Origin: Pirellulales bacterium
Lineage (GTDB): Bacteria; Planctomycetota; Planctomycetia; Pirellulales; Pirellulaceae
NCBI GenBank assembly: GCA_022451045.1
Contig: JAKUOW010000004.1
Span: 1-64,000 of the forward strand
DNA: 64,000 nucleotides
Reading direction: 5' to 3'
Numbering within the stretch: the stretch's first letter is position 1; the number at the start of each line of letters is the position of its first letter. The translations under genes and the position numbers were made by a program. The notes beneath the pieces are model-generated. The model had not been told where the DNA came from. It was given only the letters and a program-made list of their open reading frames with translations, and ran no database searches. This document shows positions 10,324 to 20,407 of the stretch, piece after piece.

Positions 10324-11070
10324 TTAATGCTCTGTTGAGACCATCCTTCTCAGTTCGGGGTGTCCGGTTGTTATGTGATAATCTTCACAACCAAAGGCAT
10401 GACCAACACTTTCAATTAGCGCAGATCTTACTTGCGACATTCTAACAGCACGACGTCTTTCGGCCAGCAGACATGACAATGTCTGCCGGGCTTGACCCTC
10501 TGGTAATTTTGTCACGCTATCGATATATCCAAAGTGCTTCATCTGCGGATTCACATTGATATATGCTCCATGAGTGCTCATATCTTCGTGTTTGCCCACT
10601 CCAACCGTAGCAATAGCTCCGGTTCGTCCCCAAACAGCTCTATTAGATTTGTACGTGGTCGTTTGATAGTCGATTTCTTCAAGGCCGGAACGTACTGCAT
10701 CACGTAGCATTCGCGTAATGGCTTTGGTTGATACGGAGAATGTGCTGAGTGGCACAAGCGGGTAAACACAAAGTTGTCCTTCACCATGTAGGAAGCAGCC
10801 CCCACCACGGTTTACCCACTTCGTTGTTAAGTTCTGCTTTTGGAGTTGTTCTGCTTTAAGACGAATGTGCGATCGTGATCCGGAGTAGCCAACAGTTACA
10901 ACGGGATCATGTTCACAAAGAAGCACGGTTATTTGACGAGGATTAATGGCAGTCGAAAACGTCGAGAGATTAACAATCTGTTTTTGAAGTTGGTTAACCA
11001 GATCGTATTTGATTGTTCCAAGCAGGTGAAACATTACACGGCTATCTTTGAAATTCCGCATAGGTCTCAA
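10324..11070 (-). CDS. lipB: octanoyltransferase (lipoyl(octanoyl) transferase)
   Basis: VNRGGGCFLHGEGQLCVYPLVPL and GRTGAIATVGV motifs; adjacent to lipA. Confidence 0.88.
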   Translation of the reverse strand: MRPMRNFKDSRVMFHLLGTIKYDLVNQLQKQIVNLSTFSTAINPRQITVLLCEHDPVVTVGYSGSRSHIRLKAEQLQKQNLTTKWVNRGGGCFLHGEGQLCVYPLVPLSTFSVSTKAITRMLRDAVRSGLEEIDYQTTTYKSNRAVWGRTGAIATVGVGKHEDMSTHGAYINVNPQMKHFGYIDSVTKLPEGQARQTLSCLLAERRRAVRMSQVRSALIESVGHAFGCEDYHITTGHPELRRMVSTEH

Positions 11071-11081
11071 TCGCTTTCAGA

Positions 11082-11582
11082 CTATCTTCTACGCATCGCC
11101 CGCTGAAGGCCACGTTGTGTGTCGGCTTTCTTCAGCGCTTCACGTTTATCATGAGTTTTCTTACCACGGCAGAGGCCAACGAGGCATTTGGCGATTCCAC
11201 GGTGGTTGAAATACATTTTTAGAGGGACGAGAGTCAGGCCATTTTCATGAGCCTTTCCAGCGAATTTACGGATTTCACTTTGATGCATCAGTAGCTTGCG
11301 TGGTCGCTTCGGAGCATGGTTCATTTGGCTTGCTTGCTTGTATTCAGGAATATCGCAACCGACCAGCCAAACTTCGCGGTTTTGGACTCGGGCATAAGCT
11401 TCGTCCAGCGAAACACGATTGAGGCGCAAGCTTTTCACTTCGCTGCCGATAAGTGCCAGACCGCACTCGAGCGTATCGAGTACCTGATACTTGTGCCGCG
11501 CTTTACGGTTCTCGGCAATGGGCTTGTAGTTCGGATTCTCCGACTGCCCGGCTGCCTTTTTCTTTTTGTTCTTCTTGCCCAT
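11082..11582 (-). CDS. smpB: SsrA-binding protein
   Basis: NRKARHKYQVLDTLECGLALIGSEVKSLR...LTLVPLKMYFNHRGIAKCLVGLCRGKKTHDKRE; ATG at 11582 (MGKKNKKKK) preferred over the longer ORF start. Confidence 0.95.
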   Translation of the reverse strand: MGKKNKKKKAAGQSENPNYKPIAENRKARHKYQVLDTLECGLALIGSEVKSLRLNRVSLDEAYARVQNREVWLVGCDIPEYKQASQMNHAPKRPRKLLMHQSEIRKFAGKAHENGLTLVPLKMYFNHRGIAKCLVGLCRGKKTHDKREALKKADTQRGLQRAMRRR

Positions 11583-11708
11583 GAGTAAATCGTAAAACAA
11601 ATGGCTTTTCGTTGTTAGATGTCAGGTTCGACATCAAGGAACACTCCAACGTAGCTTTGAAAGCTCAGGATTCGTACCGTGCAATGAGTTGCGCCACTTT
11701 CTCAGTGT

Positions 11709-13220
11709 CTAGAGACTTTGCGAGACGTCTGTACGGTAAGCGGAGATTGCAGGCAGAATACCTGCAACGACGCTCAGTAGGATCATGCCTGGGATGATCA
11801 TCAATTCCGGGCTGACGCTACCCATTATCGTTTCAGGATTCATGCCCAGTGGTGGAGCAAATTCAAAGAACCCGATGGAGATGCCAGTTCGACCTTCAAT
11901 TGCATCACTACCAAGTGTTATGAGACCGTGTCCGCAAATGAATCCCAGGATGCCACCAAACGCCGAGAGGATGAATGACTCGATCATAATGATGAACATT
12001 ACCGTATTTCGACGTGCACCCAGTGATCTCAAAATAGCAATTTCCTTGCGTCGCTCACTCATTGTGTTGTAGATGCTGACCAAGATGCTCACCGCTGAAA
12101 CAAGACATACAAGGATAGTAATTACCAGCAATAAATCACGAGCCGGATCGACGAAGCTATCGAACAATATCGAAATTTCCTTGATTGGGAATACAGCCTG
12201 GGCAGTATTCGCTTCGTTTATCGTGTTCTCAAGGCTTGGGGCAAAAATTGGGTTATCTGTTAACAACAGCATCGAGGTGATTTCACGATTTTCCAGCGTC
12301 AACCCACTCGGTGCTGTCTTGTCGACTTCGACACCTTGAAAATCTTCTTCCTGATCGACCGGCTTGGCATGGTCCTCCATCAGGTAGAAGCCTTCCATGT
12401 TGATGAATACGCCGCGGTCGTTTGGAGTACCCGTGGAGTCGAGGATGCCGACAACGGTAAAGGCTGTCGCGTGGACTTCACCGCTCTGTGCACCGTGGGA
12501 TGGTTGAATCTCAGATCCGAGCGTCAGGTTCATTTCCCGAGCAACGGTTGCACCAACGACGGCTTCATAAAATCCATGTTCATCGCTATGGGTTACAAAG
12601 TTGCGTCCCTCGGTAAAGGTATACTGTCGGTCGGCTTGAGGGCCGTATTTGAGTTCGTTAAATAATGCTGGAGTGGTTCCGATCACTCGGAAGGTCCCGA
12701 AATAATCTCCTAGGCAAAGTGGAATTACCAATCCGGTGAATGCGGAGAACTTACCTTGCCGTTTCCATGGCAGTACTTGTTCTAGTTGTTGGTCGAGATG
12801 GTCGTTTAGTATTTCCTGAGTAATGGACGATGCTAGGCCACCGGTTGCGGCGGTCGTTGAAATGACGACGTTGCGTAACTCGTCTTGTTGAGAAACTGCC
12901 TGATATTTATACGAGTTTTCATATGCGGCTTGTCGTTGTTCCAGAGGTAGAAACTCGAGGTAATATTCATACGGAATATTCTCAATCGGCTCGCTCAGGT
13001 AGAACACCGAGTTCATCGTTAGTTGAAGAGCACCACCTTTGGCGCCGACGACCATGTTGTAACCAAGCGATGTGCTCGTCTCGAATGACGTCTTCACGAC
13101 ACCGGAAATGGTCAAGACAGCTACTACAAGGGTTACGCCAAGCGCCATCGAGATGCTTGTAAGCATCGAAGCCAATCGTCGTTGCTTTACACTGCGGTAT
13201 GCAATGTTCCAGAGGTTCAT
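11709..13220 (-). CDS. FtsX/MacB-like ABC transporter permease
   Basis: N-terminal TM and MacB-like periplasmic region, C-terminal TMs, NTMSERRKEIAILRSLGARRNTV motif. Confidence 0.88.
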   Translation of the reverse strand: MNLWNIAYRSVKQRRLASMLTSISMALGVTLVVAVLTISGVVKTSFETSTSLGYNMVVGAKGGALQLTMNSVFYLSEPIENIPYEYYLEFLPLEQRQAAYENSYKYQAVSQQDELRNVVISTTAATGGLASSITQEILNDHLDQQLEQVLPWKRQGKFSAFTGLVIPLCLGDYFGTFRVIGTTPALFNELKYGPQADRQYTFTEGRNFVTHSDEHGFYEAVVGATVAREMNLTLGSEIQPSHGAQSGEVHATAFTVVGILDSTGTPNDRGVFINMEGFYLMEDHAKPVDQEEDFQGVEVDKTAPSGLTLENREITSMLLLTDNPIFAPSLENTINEANTAQAVFPIKEISILFDSFVDPARDLLLVITILVCLVSAVSILVSIYNTMSERRKEIAILRSLGARRNTVMFIIMIESFILSAFGGILGFICGHGLITLGSDAIEGRTGISIGFFEFAPPLGMNPETIMGSVSPELMIIPGMILLSVVAGILPAISAYRTDVSQSL

Positions 13221-13918
13221 GCGTGCGATCCTCCGGTAGCTGCAGTGACGGCTGGCGCCAACTCATTGATATCATCCAATTTGTCGAGCCGGTCGAATTG
13301 GTCAGCAACTTCCATTGAATGGGTGACCATGATTAGCGCCACGTCATTCTCATTGCACGTTTCACGAATCAGATCGATGATACTTTGTTGATTTGCCGGG
13401 TCAATGTTTGCTGTAGGTTCATCAGCAAGAAGTAGTTTTGGTTTATTTGCCAGTGCGCGGGCTACAGCAACGCGTTGTTGTTCGCCGACACTTAGTGCAT
13501 CCGGCTTATGCGTTAATCGGTGACTTAGGCCTACCCGTTCGAGCAGCCAATTGGCGTATTCCTTGTCCGCCTTCCCTTTGGAAAACGTCATACCCAATAA
13601 GACGTTTTCTAATGCTGTGAATGGACTAAGCAGGTTAAAGGTTTGATAAACGTATCCGATATTATCTGCTCGGAATCTGTCCCGTGCCTCTTCAGGTAGA
13701 TTTTGGATTGGATTTGAATCAAACAGGATTTGTCCACTATCAACAGTTGTGATTCCAGCAACGGAGTGAAGGAAAGTAGTTTTTCCGCCTCCGCTTCTTC
13801 CAATCAATACAACCTGTTCCCCCTTATCGACCTCGTAAGAAGGGATGTCCAGAATAGGCAACACTTCGCCATCCGGCTGGAGATATGCCTTCTTTAAATC
13901 ATCAATCTGTAGGAGCAT
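13217..13918 (-). CDS. ABC transporter ATP-binding protein (LolD/MacB-type)
   Basis: Walker A GRSGGGKTT, signature LSVGEQQRVAVARAL, Walker B LLLADEPTANID; start at MLLQIDDLKKAY; overlaps the permease start by 4 bp. Confidence 0.92.
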   Translation of the reverse strand: MLLQIDDLKKAYLQPDGEVLPILDIPSYEVDKGEQVVLIGRSGGGKTTFLHSVAGITTVDSGQILFDSNPIQNLPEEARDRFRADNIGYVYQTFNLLSPFTALENVLLGMTFSKGKADKEYANWLLERVGLSHRLTHKPDALSVGEQQRVAVARALANKPKLLLADEPTANIDPANQQSIIDLIRETCNENDVALIMVTHSMEVADQFDRLDKLDDINELAPAVTAATGGSHA

Positions 13919-14336
13919 TTCGGAGAGCTTTGCAGGTGCGGAAGACTTCTGATACGGTCTGCTGTCACCCCATAATAGCACGTAGCGGGGATGAGCTTGT
14001 AGTCCTTGAATCAGGTTAGTTTGCGTAAATAAAAATAAATATGTTCGAAAAAACTATATATGTGATTTACGGGCTAAGTGATGCAGTAGTTGGGTTTTAC
14101 ATGCTTTTTCTTCCATAAAAGCCAGTTTATTGCAGTTAGAAAAGTGTATTGAATATGATAAATCGAGTGGATAATGTTAGGTTAAATATTGCCTTACCGA
14201 TGCATTCTTAACTAAAAATAAAGTATGTTACGTAAGTTATGTGTCCGTACTGGCGGTGATTAAACTGCCAGCGGCTCTAATCTTTTCATAATTATACAGA
14301 CGCGTTATTCGAATTTGCGTGTTGAGGGTTTCCAAG

Positions 14337-15854
14337 ATGAAACGACTTGTCGATGCAACGTTAGCGTTTTCATTGATCGCCGGACTTTGTTTTGTTCAGC
14401 GTGCTGCAATTGCGTGTCCGTTTTGCCAGGCAACTTCACAGACCTTTGCCGAGAGCATTGAAGCGATGGATGTCGCTGTTTATGCAAGATTGGTAAAGCC
14501 AGCACCGCCTATTAAGCCTGGAACGCGTCTTTCTGAAGGTCAGGAGATTCCCAAGGCGGAATTTGAAATCACAGAGGTCATTAAAGGTGGTCAGGCTTTT
14601 ACGTCCAAAGTAGTTCGCGCTATTTTCTTTGGCGAAGCTAAGATTGGCAGTGAGTTTCTCGTGCTTGGCGTTGATCCTCCAAACGTAATGTGGTCGACAC
14701 CACTTAAGATTTCAGATCGCACAAAGGACTATCTAAAACTGGTTCTGGCCTTACCTAAAGATCCAAAACAGAGACTACTCTTCTTCCAGAAACATCTGGA
14801 AGATGACGAAGAAGCACTCGCAATGGATGCATATGACGAGTTTGCCAAGTCACCATACAGCGCTGTCAAGGCGATCAAAGGCGAAATGGACAAAGCACAA
14901 TTGATAGAGTGGATCGCAGATGTAGAGATTCCTGCAAGTAGACGTCGATTGTACTTAACGATGCTCGGCGTGTGTGGCGACAAGAATGATGTCGGAATGC
15001 TTGAAGACATGATTCGCTCAACAGACCGGAAGCAGAAACGTGGTCTGGATGCATTGATTGGTTGCTATCTTACACTGAAGGGTTCAGAAGGTTTGCCTCT
15101 GATCGAAGAGCAATTCCTTAAGAACAGGAAATCTGAATACGCTGACACGTATGCCGCAATCATGGCACTCCGATTCCACGGAACTGAAGCGGACATTATT
15201 CCACGCAAACGGATACTGGTAGCGATGTCATATATGCTGGATCGTCCACAGCTAGCAGATTTGGTTATTCCGGATCTTGCTCGTTGGGAAGACTGGTCAC
15301 ATGTTGATCGGCTGGTAAAGCTGTTCAAGGACGCGGATGAAGAAACTAGCTGGGTGCGCGTACCCGTTGTGAATTATCTGAGACATTGCCCACTTCCGAT
15401 TGCAGAGAAACAGATCAAGGCATTGGAGAAAATTGATCCAGCAGCTGTGCGACGTGCCAACACTTTCTTCCCGTTTGGTGCTGCTGGCGGTGTACCTGGC
15501 CCCGGAGCAACATCCGAAGGTCGCAAGACTTCAGCTTCAGACACAAGCGTAAGTGATGAGTCCACATCCACCGTGCCAACGGTTGATGCAACAACGACAC
15601 AGACGAGTGTAGATTTGTCAGGTGTTGTTGAGGAAGTTGAAGTGGTCGAATCGCCGGAAATAAGTAATCTTGTTGCAAGTACAGGTGCGAAGTCGACGGA
15701 TAATGCACTTTCAGACCAGACGGGTACGGGCGTTCCCACGCAGCAAGTGACGGATAATTCGAACCTGTGGACAACGGTTGGCGTACCACTGTTAGTAGCT
15801 GCCGGTATTCTTCTTCTGCAATGGCGAATTCTTGCTGGACCATCCAACGTGTAA
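14337..15854 (+). CDS. exported/membrane-anchored hypothetical protein with N-terminal CPFC motif and C-terminal TM
   Basis: Signal peptide-like MKRLVDATLAFSLIAGLCFVQRAAIACPFCQAT; helical middle; Ser/Thr/Val-rich linker; terminal TM VGVPLLVAAGILLLQWRILA. Confidence 0.75.
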   Translation: MKRLVDATLAFSLIAGLCFVQRAAIACPFCQATSQTFAESIEAMDVAVYARLVKPAPPIKPGTRLSEGQEIPKAEFEITEVIKGGQAFTSKVVRAIFFGEAKIGSEFLVLGVDPPNVMWSTPLKISDRTKDYLKLVLALPKDPKQRLLFFQKHLEDDEEALAMDAYDEFAKSPYSAVKAIKGEMDKAQLIEWIADVEIPASRRRLYLTMLGVCGDKNDVGMLEDMIRSTDRKQKRGLDALIGCYLTLKGSEGLPLIEEQFLKNRKSEYADTYAAIMALRFHGTEADIIPRKRILVAMSYMLDRPQLADLVIPDLARWEDWSHVDRLVKLFKDADEETSWVRVPVVNYLRHCPLPIAEKQIKALEKIDPAAVRRANTFFPFGAAGGVPGPGATSEGRKTSASDTSVSDESTSTVPTVDATTTQTSVDLSGVVEEVEVVESPEISNLVASTGAKSTDNALSDQTGTGVPTQQVTDNSNLWTTVGVPLLVAAGILLLQWRILAGPSNV

Positions 15855-16081
15855 GCCAATTCGTCTTGTAACAATCATGCCGGCTCTACGGCGATAAATT
15901 TTGCACAGATCTACTTTGTAAAGCTGTAATTGAATTCCATGTATGGAAATGTCGTAGTGTTTTATAGGCAATCGGAAAGTGTGGCTCATGGTTTCATGGC
16001 GAAACGGTGCCCTGGCAGAACAACTAAATAAACAGCCATAAGAGTGCAGAGTAGATAAATTACCCTTGGAAATATGTAGTA

Positions 16082-16855
16082 ATGTCGACTGAAGATTTAC
16101 AAGACGAGTCATTTATCGAAGACGAGCAATTGCAGGAGGATCTTATATCTGAGAGCGACGAGCCACTTGATCCGCGTCAGGCAGAATTCCTAAAGCAATA
16201 TCGTGTTGTCAGTCGCATCGCGTTGTGCGCCTTAGCTACATCCATCATTGGTTTGTTGTCAGTTTTGGATTTCTCCACCTTTTGGTTAATTGCTGCTGTG
16301 GCTCTGATAATCTCATGGCTCGCTATTTATCAAGTCAATACAAGTGATGGCAGCGTTGTTGGAAAGCTGCCAGCAAGAGTTGCATTGGTTTTTTCACTCG
16401 TTGGTTTGATTGGTGGATATGCTTGGGAAGAGTATTCCTTTTATCTACGAGTGCCGGAGAATCACATTCCACTGAAGTGGAGTCATTTGGAGCCGGAAGA
16501 CTTCGGTTCGCGTGGGGGAATTCCTAAGCGAGCTGGAATAGCGGACGGGAAAGATGTGTATATCGAAGGCTATGTCCACCCGGGTGTGTCGGGCATGGGT
16601 AACATTGCTCAATTCGTATTGGTTGGTGACTTTGATACATGCTGTTATGGAGGACAGCCAAAGGCTTGGGATATGATCGAAGTACAATTGCCTGAAAACG
16701 TCACGATTCAGTACAACCGTGAACGCCGTGAAATCTGGGGTAAGCTTCTTGTGAATCAATCACGACGAATAGCGGTGGGTACAACAGGCACCGTAATGGG
16801 CGATGAGCAGCTTCAGGGTGGATATTACCAACTTGTAGCGGTGGGGATTCGCTAA
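16082..16855 (+). CDS. membrane protein with DUF3299-like C-terminal domain
   Basis: Two to three N-terminal TM helices, then GYVHPG...IAQFVLVGDFDTCCYGGQPKAWDMIEVQL, parallel to the DUF3299 core. Confidence 0.65.
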   Translation: MSTEDLQDESFIEDEQLQEDLISESDEPLDPRQAEFLKQYRVVSRIALCALATSIIGLLSVLDFSTFWLIAAVALIISWLAIYQVNTSDGSVVGKLPARVALVFSLVGLIGGYAWEEYSFYLRVPENHIPLKWSHLEPEDFGSRGGIPKRAGIADGKDVYIEGYVHPGVSGMGNIAQFVLVGDFDTCCYGGQPKAWDMIEVQLPENVTIQYNRERREIWGKLLVNQSRRIAVGTTGTVMGDEQLQGGYYQLVAVGIR

Positions 16856-16877
16856 AGGAATCCGATGGCACCGGTAG

Positions 16878-17336
16878 TTATTGCTTAACCGCAGTACCGG
16901 ATAGATGGTAAATCGCCAAATGTCTTCCGTCCGGACCTTTGAATGGTTTAACGGTGAACTTTCCTTCCACGGCGATTGGTCGAATGGTGTAGCTGGCTGA
17001 AGTTGTACCGGTCATTTCCACGATAACACAATCGTAGATAGCAGCTCCCGGTCCGAAACAGCATTCCATGTTGTCACGTACGAGCACAAACTGCGTGATT
17101 CCGTTTTGCTTGAAACTTGGAAGCATATAACCGCGGATCCGAATGGACTGGTTTTCCAGCTTCTCAATTTCGGGAGTCAGCATTTCACGTTTCCATGCTG
17201 TGCCCTTCTTCATTTCGAATTTGATCGAATCGAAAGTAATATCTTTGATCCGCTTGGAAGGATCTTGAGCATCAGCAATCGAGGTCGCTGTAAAAATGAG
17301 CAACGATGCAACGAGTATTTTGCAAATGTGTCGCAT
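16878..17336 (-). CDS. DUF3299-like exported protein
   Basis: Signal peptide MRHICKILVASLLIFTATSIADAQ; IRGYMLPSFKQNGITQFVLVRDNMECCFGPG. Confidence 0.7.
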   Translation of the reverse strand: MRHICKILVASLLIFTATSIADAQDPSKRIKDITFDSIKFEMKKGTAWKREMLTPEIEKLENQSIRIRGYMLPSFKQNGITQFVLVRDNMECCFGPGAAIYDCVIVEMTGTTSASYTIRPIAVEGKFTVKPFKGPDGRHLAIYHLSGTAVKQ

Positions 17337-17666
17337 GAGTTTTACTTCCCGATAGGAGAATATGAACAAAGGTATGTCCTTCCTATATCTTAGTGACGAA
17401 ACCCTACCGGCGGCAACATGGAACCGCCAGTAACCGGACGTCGAGATGTACAATATCGTGCAACCGTGGGTGTCGGCGCAGCTGAACCCTCAGGGCTTAC
17501 CGCCAATACATATGGGTTACCGGGCCCTAGGTTCGCCGCAGCACCTCACTCATCAACCCGAATTTATGCGCGTAATTATCAAGGGGTTGCATTTACAGCA
17601 ATGTTCTATTGAGAATGAGACCTAGCAGCAGAGAGTTCCTTCTAGACACAAAAGGCTTACAGACAA

Positions 17667-20387
17667 ATGCCAACGCAGGACGATCAACCCGAATTTAATT
17701 CAGGTGTATATGACGAGACGATGGCTCCAGGTGAGTCGTCTGACGAGGTAGTTTCACAAGAATTGGGTTCATATCAGCTGAGCCGCATTATTGGCAAGGG
17801 TGCGATGGGGGTTGTATATGAGGCGGTCGATTCAAAACTGGGTCGTACCGTCGCCATTAAGACATTGCCATTGGAATTTGCGCAGGATTCACACAGAGTT
17901 TCCAGGTTTAGCCGTGAGGCATCGCTCTTAGCTTCATTGAGTCATCCTCACATTGCAACGGTATTCAGCCATGAGGAGTTTGACGGCAAGCACTGTTTAG
18001 TAATGGAATATGTGGAAGGTCAGGGCTTGGATGAACTAATTCAATCTTCAAGCCTGACAGCAAATGAAACGATTCGATTTGCTACTCAAGTAGCGTCTGC
18101 ATTGGAGTCCGCACATAACCATGGAGTAATTCACCGCGATTTGAAACCTGCAAACATTCGAATCACCGGTGGCTCCAATGTAAAAGTCCTTGATTTCGGC
18201 TTGGCTAAGAATGTACGCGTTGGAGATTCAGAGTCCTCAATCGACGAAGTGGCGAAGACGGCTGCTGGTCAGATACTAGGCACGCCGGCATACATGAGTC
18301 CTGAGCAGGCGCGAGGCCGTGTCGTTGATAAACGCACTGATATTTGGGCGTTGGGATGCATTATCTTTGAAATGCTTACCGGAGAACGGGCATACGGCGG
18401 AGATAACCTATCCGACACATTAGTAAACATTTTGGAACGAGAACCGAATTGGAATGCGATACCCAGTGACACACCGCCGGCCATTCTCAGATTACTTGAA
18501 CGATGCTTGCAAAAAGATGTTGAGCTGCGTCTTACAGATGCAGGCTTAGTTCGACTTGATCTCGAAGAGATTTCAATTGGTGGCGGAGCGAGTAGCATTT
18601 CTACCAGTCGTCTTTCAACCTTAGCAAAACCAAATTCCTTTCGTTGGATTGGTTGGAGCACAGCGCTTATTGCTGCAGTGATGCTTGGAATGTTTTTTGG
18701 TGGATCAAGTAGCCCATCAAATGAAAATGTACAAGAACAAGACTTTACACGACCTACGTTTCTCTCACTACATCTGGAACAACCGGCAGTTTTAACAGCC
18801 GGTTCATCTATAAGGCTTGTTTCCCATGTCGCGATATCGCCAGATGGTCGGCAGATTGCCACTTCAGCTGGAGATGTCGATTCACCGCTAATACTGAGAT
18901 CGCTTGATGGATACGACACGATAGTTGTGGAGGGAAGCGAAGGAGCACGTGGCCCATTTTTTTCTCCGGATGGTGACCGGATAGGATTCGTAAAGGATTC
19001 CATCATTTATGTGATGTCAGCGGATGGCACTGGCATGACGATGCTCACAGATGTTACAGCAGACACTTGTGCTACTTGGAATTCAGATGGGTGGATTTAT
19101 TACTCCAACAGTTTTGGAGCAGTGTTTTGGCGCATCCCGGATACAGGTGGTGATCGTGAACTTCTTGGCAAGCGATGGGTTGGTGAGTATCGGAGCCCGT
19201 CGTGTTTACCAGATGGACGTCTGCTGTTTACGCGGCAACATAGTAGCATTCATGAAGATTACTCCAATGCTTACGTATATGATCCAAAAACAAAAGAAGA
19301 GTTACTCATCGGAAGAATCGGTTGTCAGTTGCGTTATGTGAATACTGGACACATCGTATATAGCAGAGGTGGTGACTTAAATGCCATTAGATTTGATCTC
19401 GATGCGTCTGAGGTTATTGGTAAACCAAATACGATTGTGGCGAATGTTGTTTCAACCGGCGTCTTCGGCAATGCTCAATTTGATGTTACCTCTTCAGGTA
19501 CGTTGGTGTATCTGCCAGGACCGCGCCTAGATTACGGTCAGGTTTCAATTGTCAGTAGAGATGGGACAGTCGCGCCGCTTGAGAACTTCCCGCTCGGGTC
19601 ATTTTCACATTTTGAGATCTCACCGGATGAACGATATTTGGCTATCTCCATTGTGGCCGAGAGGGATGATATTTGGATTTATGACTTCAAACAGAAAACA
19701 AATAAGCGACTAACCGTCAAAGGTGTAAATGTTGCGCCGTCCTGGTCGGATGATGGTAAGTCGCTCTATTACTCATCCCTGCGGGATCTAGACGGTATTG
19801 CCGCAGTTTTCAAGACAACGTTAACCGGTTCCGAGGAAGAGAAGATCATTGAATTGCCCGACTGGGGGATAATGTCCGAGCCAAATAAAGACGAGGATTT
19901 CTTTGTGTTTACAGCGGACAGCAACATCTACACTCTCGATCTGAAGACAAATGATGGGGTCAGTGAACCGTTTGACTTCGGTGGATGGGACTGGAATCCA
20001 GCGATCTCACCGGACCAGAGACGAATGATATTTGGTTCAGACGTTACCGGACGCAATGAAGTCTACATAGCACCGTTTCCCTTTGATGCAACTGGCATTC
20101 GACAACTCTCCACAGCAGGTGGAACCGAAGGGATTTGGAGTGCTGATGGGAAAAAAGTTTGGTATGTGATGGGTGATACTTTCTACTCGGTCTCAATTGC
20201 TGAAGAACTGGATTTTGAGATTCCAAACGCGGTAAAAGAGTTCTCAATTGATCACATCGAAATTCCCGGCGTCCGATACAGGCCGATTGGTAAAGAGGGT
20301 GACATGGTTATGGTGATGCCTTTAAGTAGTCGTGAGCCGATTGACCGGTTACACCTAATCCAGAATTCAACCGCAGGAGTAAAATAG
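17667..20387 (+). CDS. Ser/Thr protein kinase with TM segment and C-terminal TolB/PD40-like beta-propeller
   Basis: GKGAMGVVYEAVD, AIKTL, VIHRDLKPANI, DFGLAK, GTPAYMSPEQARG; TM at WIGWSTALIAAVMLGMFFGG; repeated SPDGRQIA/SPDGDRIGF blades. Confidence 0.93.
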   Translation: MPTQDDQPEFNSGVYDETMAPGESSDEVVSQELGSYQLSRIIGKGAMGVVYEAVDSKLGRTVAIKTLPLEFAQDSHRVSRFSREASLLASLSHPHIATVFSHEEFDGKHCLVMEYVEGQGLDELIQSSSLTANETIRFATQVASALESAHNHGVIHRDLKPANIRITGGSNVKVLDFGLAKNVRVGDSESSIDEVAKTAAGQILGTPAYMSPEQARGRVVDKRTDIWALGCIIFEMLTGERAYGGDNLSDTLVNILEREPNWNAIPSDTPPAILRLLERCLQKDVELRLTDAGLVRLDLEEISIGGGASSISTSRLSTLAKPNSFRWIGWSTALIAAVMLGMFFGGSSSPSNENVQEQDFTRPTFLSLHLEQPAVLTAGSSIRLVSHVAISPDGRQIATSAGDVDSPLILRSLDGYDTIVVEGSEGARGPFFSPDGDRIGFVKDSIIYVMSADGTGMTMLTDVTADTCATWNSDGWIYYSNSFGAVFWRIPDTGGDRELLGKRWVGEYRSPSCLPDGRLLFTRQHSSIHEDYSNAYVYDPKTKEELLIGRIGCQLRYVNTGHIVYSRGGDLNAIRFDLDASEVIGKPNTIVANVVSTGVFGNAQFDVTSSGTLVYLPGPRLDYGQVSIVSRDGTVAPLENFPLGSFSHFEISPDERYLAISIVAERDDIWIYDFKQKTNKRLTVKGVNVAPSWSDDGKSLYYSSLRDLDGIAAVFKTTLTGSEEEKIIELPDWGIMSEPNKDEDFFVFTADSNIYTLDLKTNDGVSEPFDFGGWDWNPAISPDQRRMIFGSDVTGRNEVYIAPFPFDATGIRQLSTAGGTEGIWSADGKKVWYVMGDTFYSVSIAEELDFEIPNAVKEFSIDHIEIPGVRYRPIGKEGDMVMVMPLSSREPIDRLHLIQNSTAGVK

Positions 20388-20407
20388 TAAGACGGGCCAT
20401 ATAACCT

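Noticed and set aside
17418-17612. 64-aa ORF upstream of the kinase
   Set aside because: Lies in a divergent intergenic region, low-complexity, no homology recognised
18269-19006. 245-aa antisense ORF inside the kinase gene
   Set aside because: Ser/Arg/Pro-rich shadow ORF opposite a clearly coding frame with known kinase motifs
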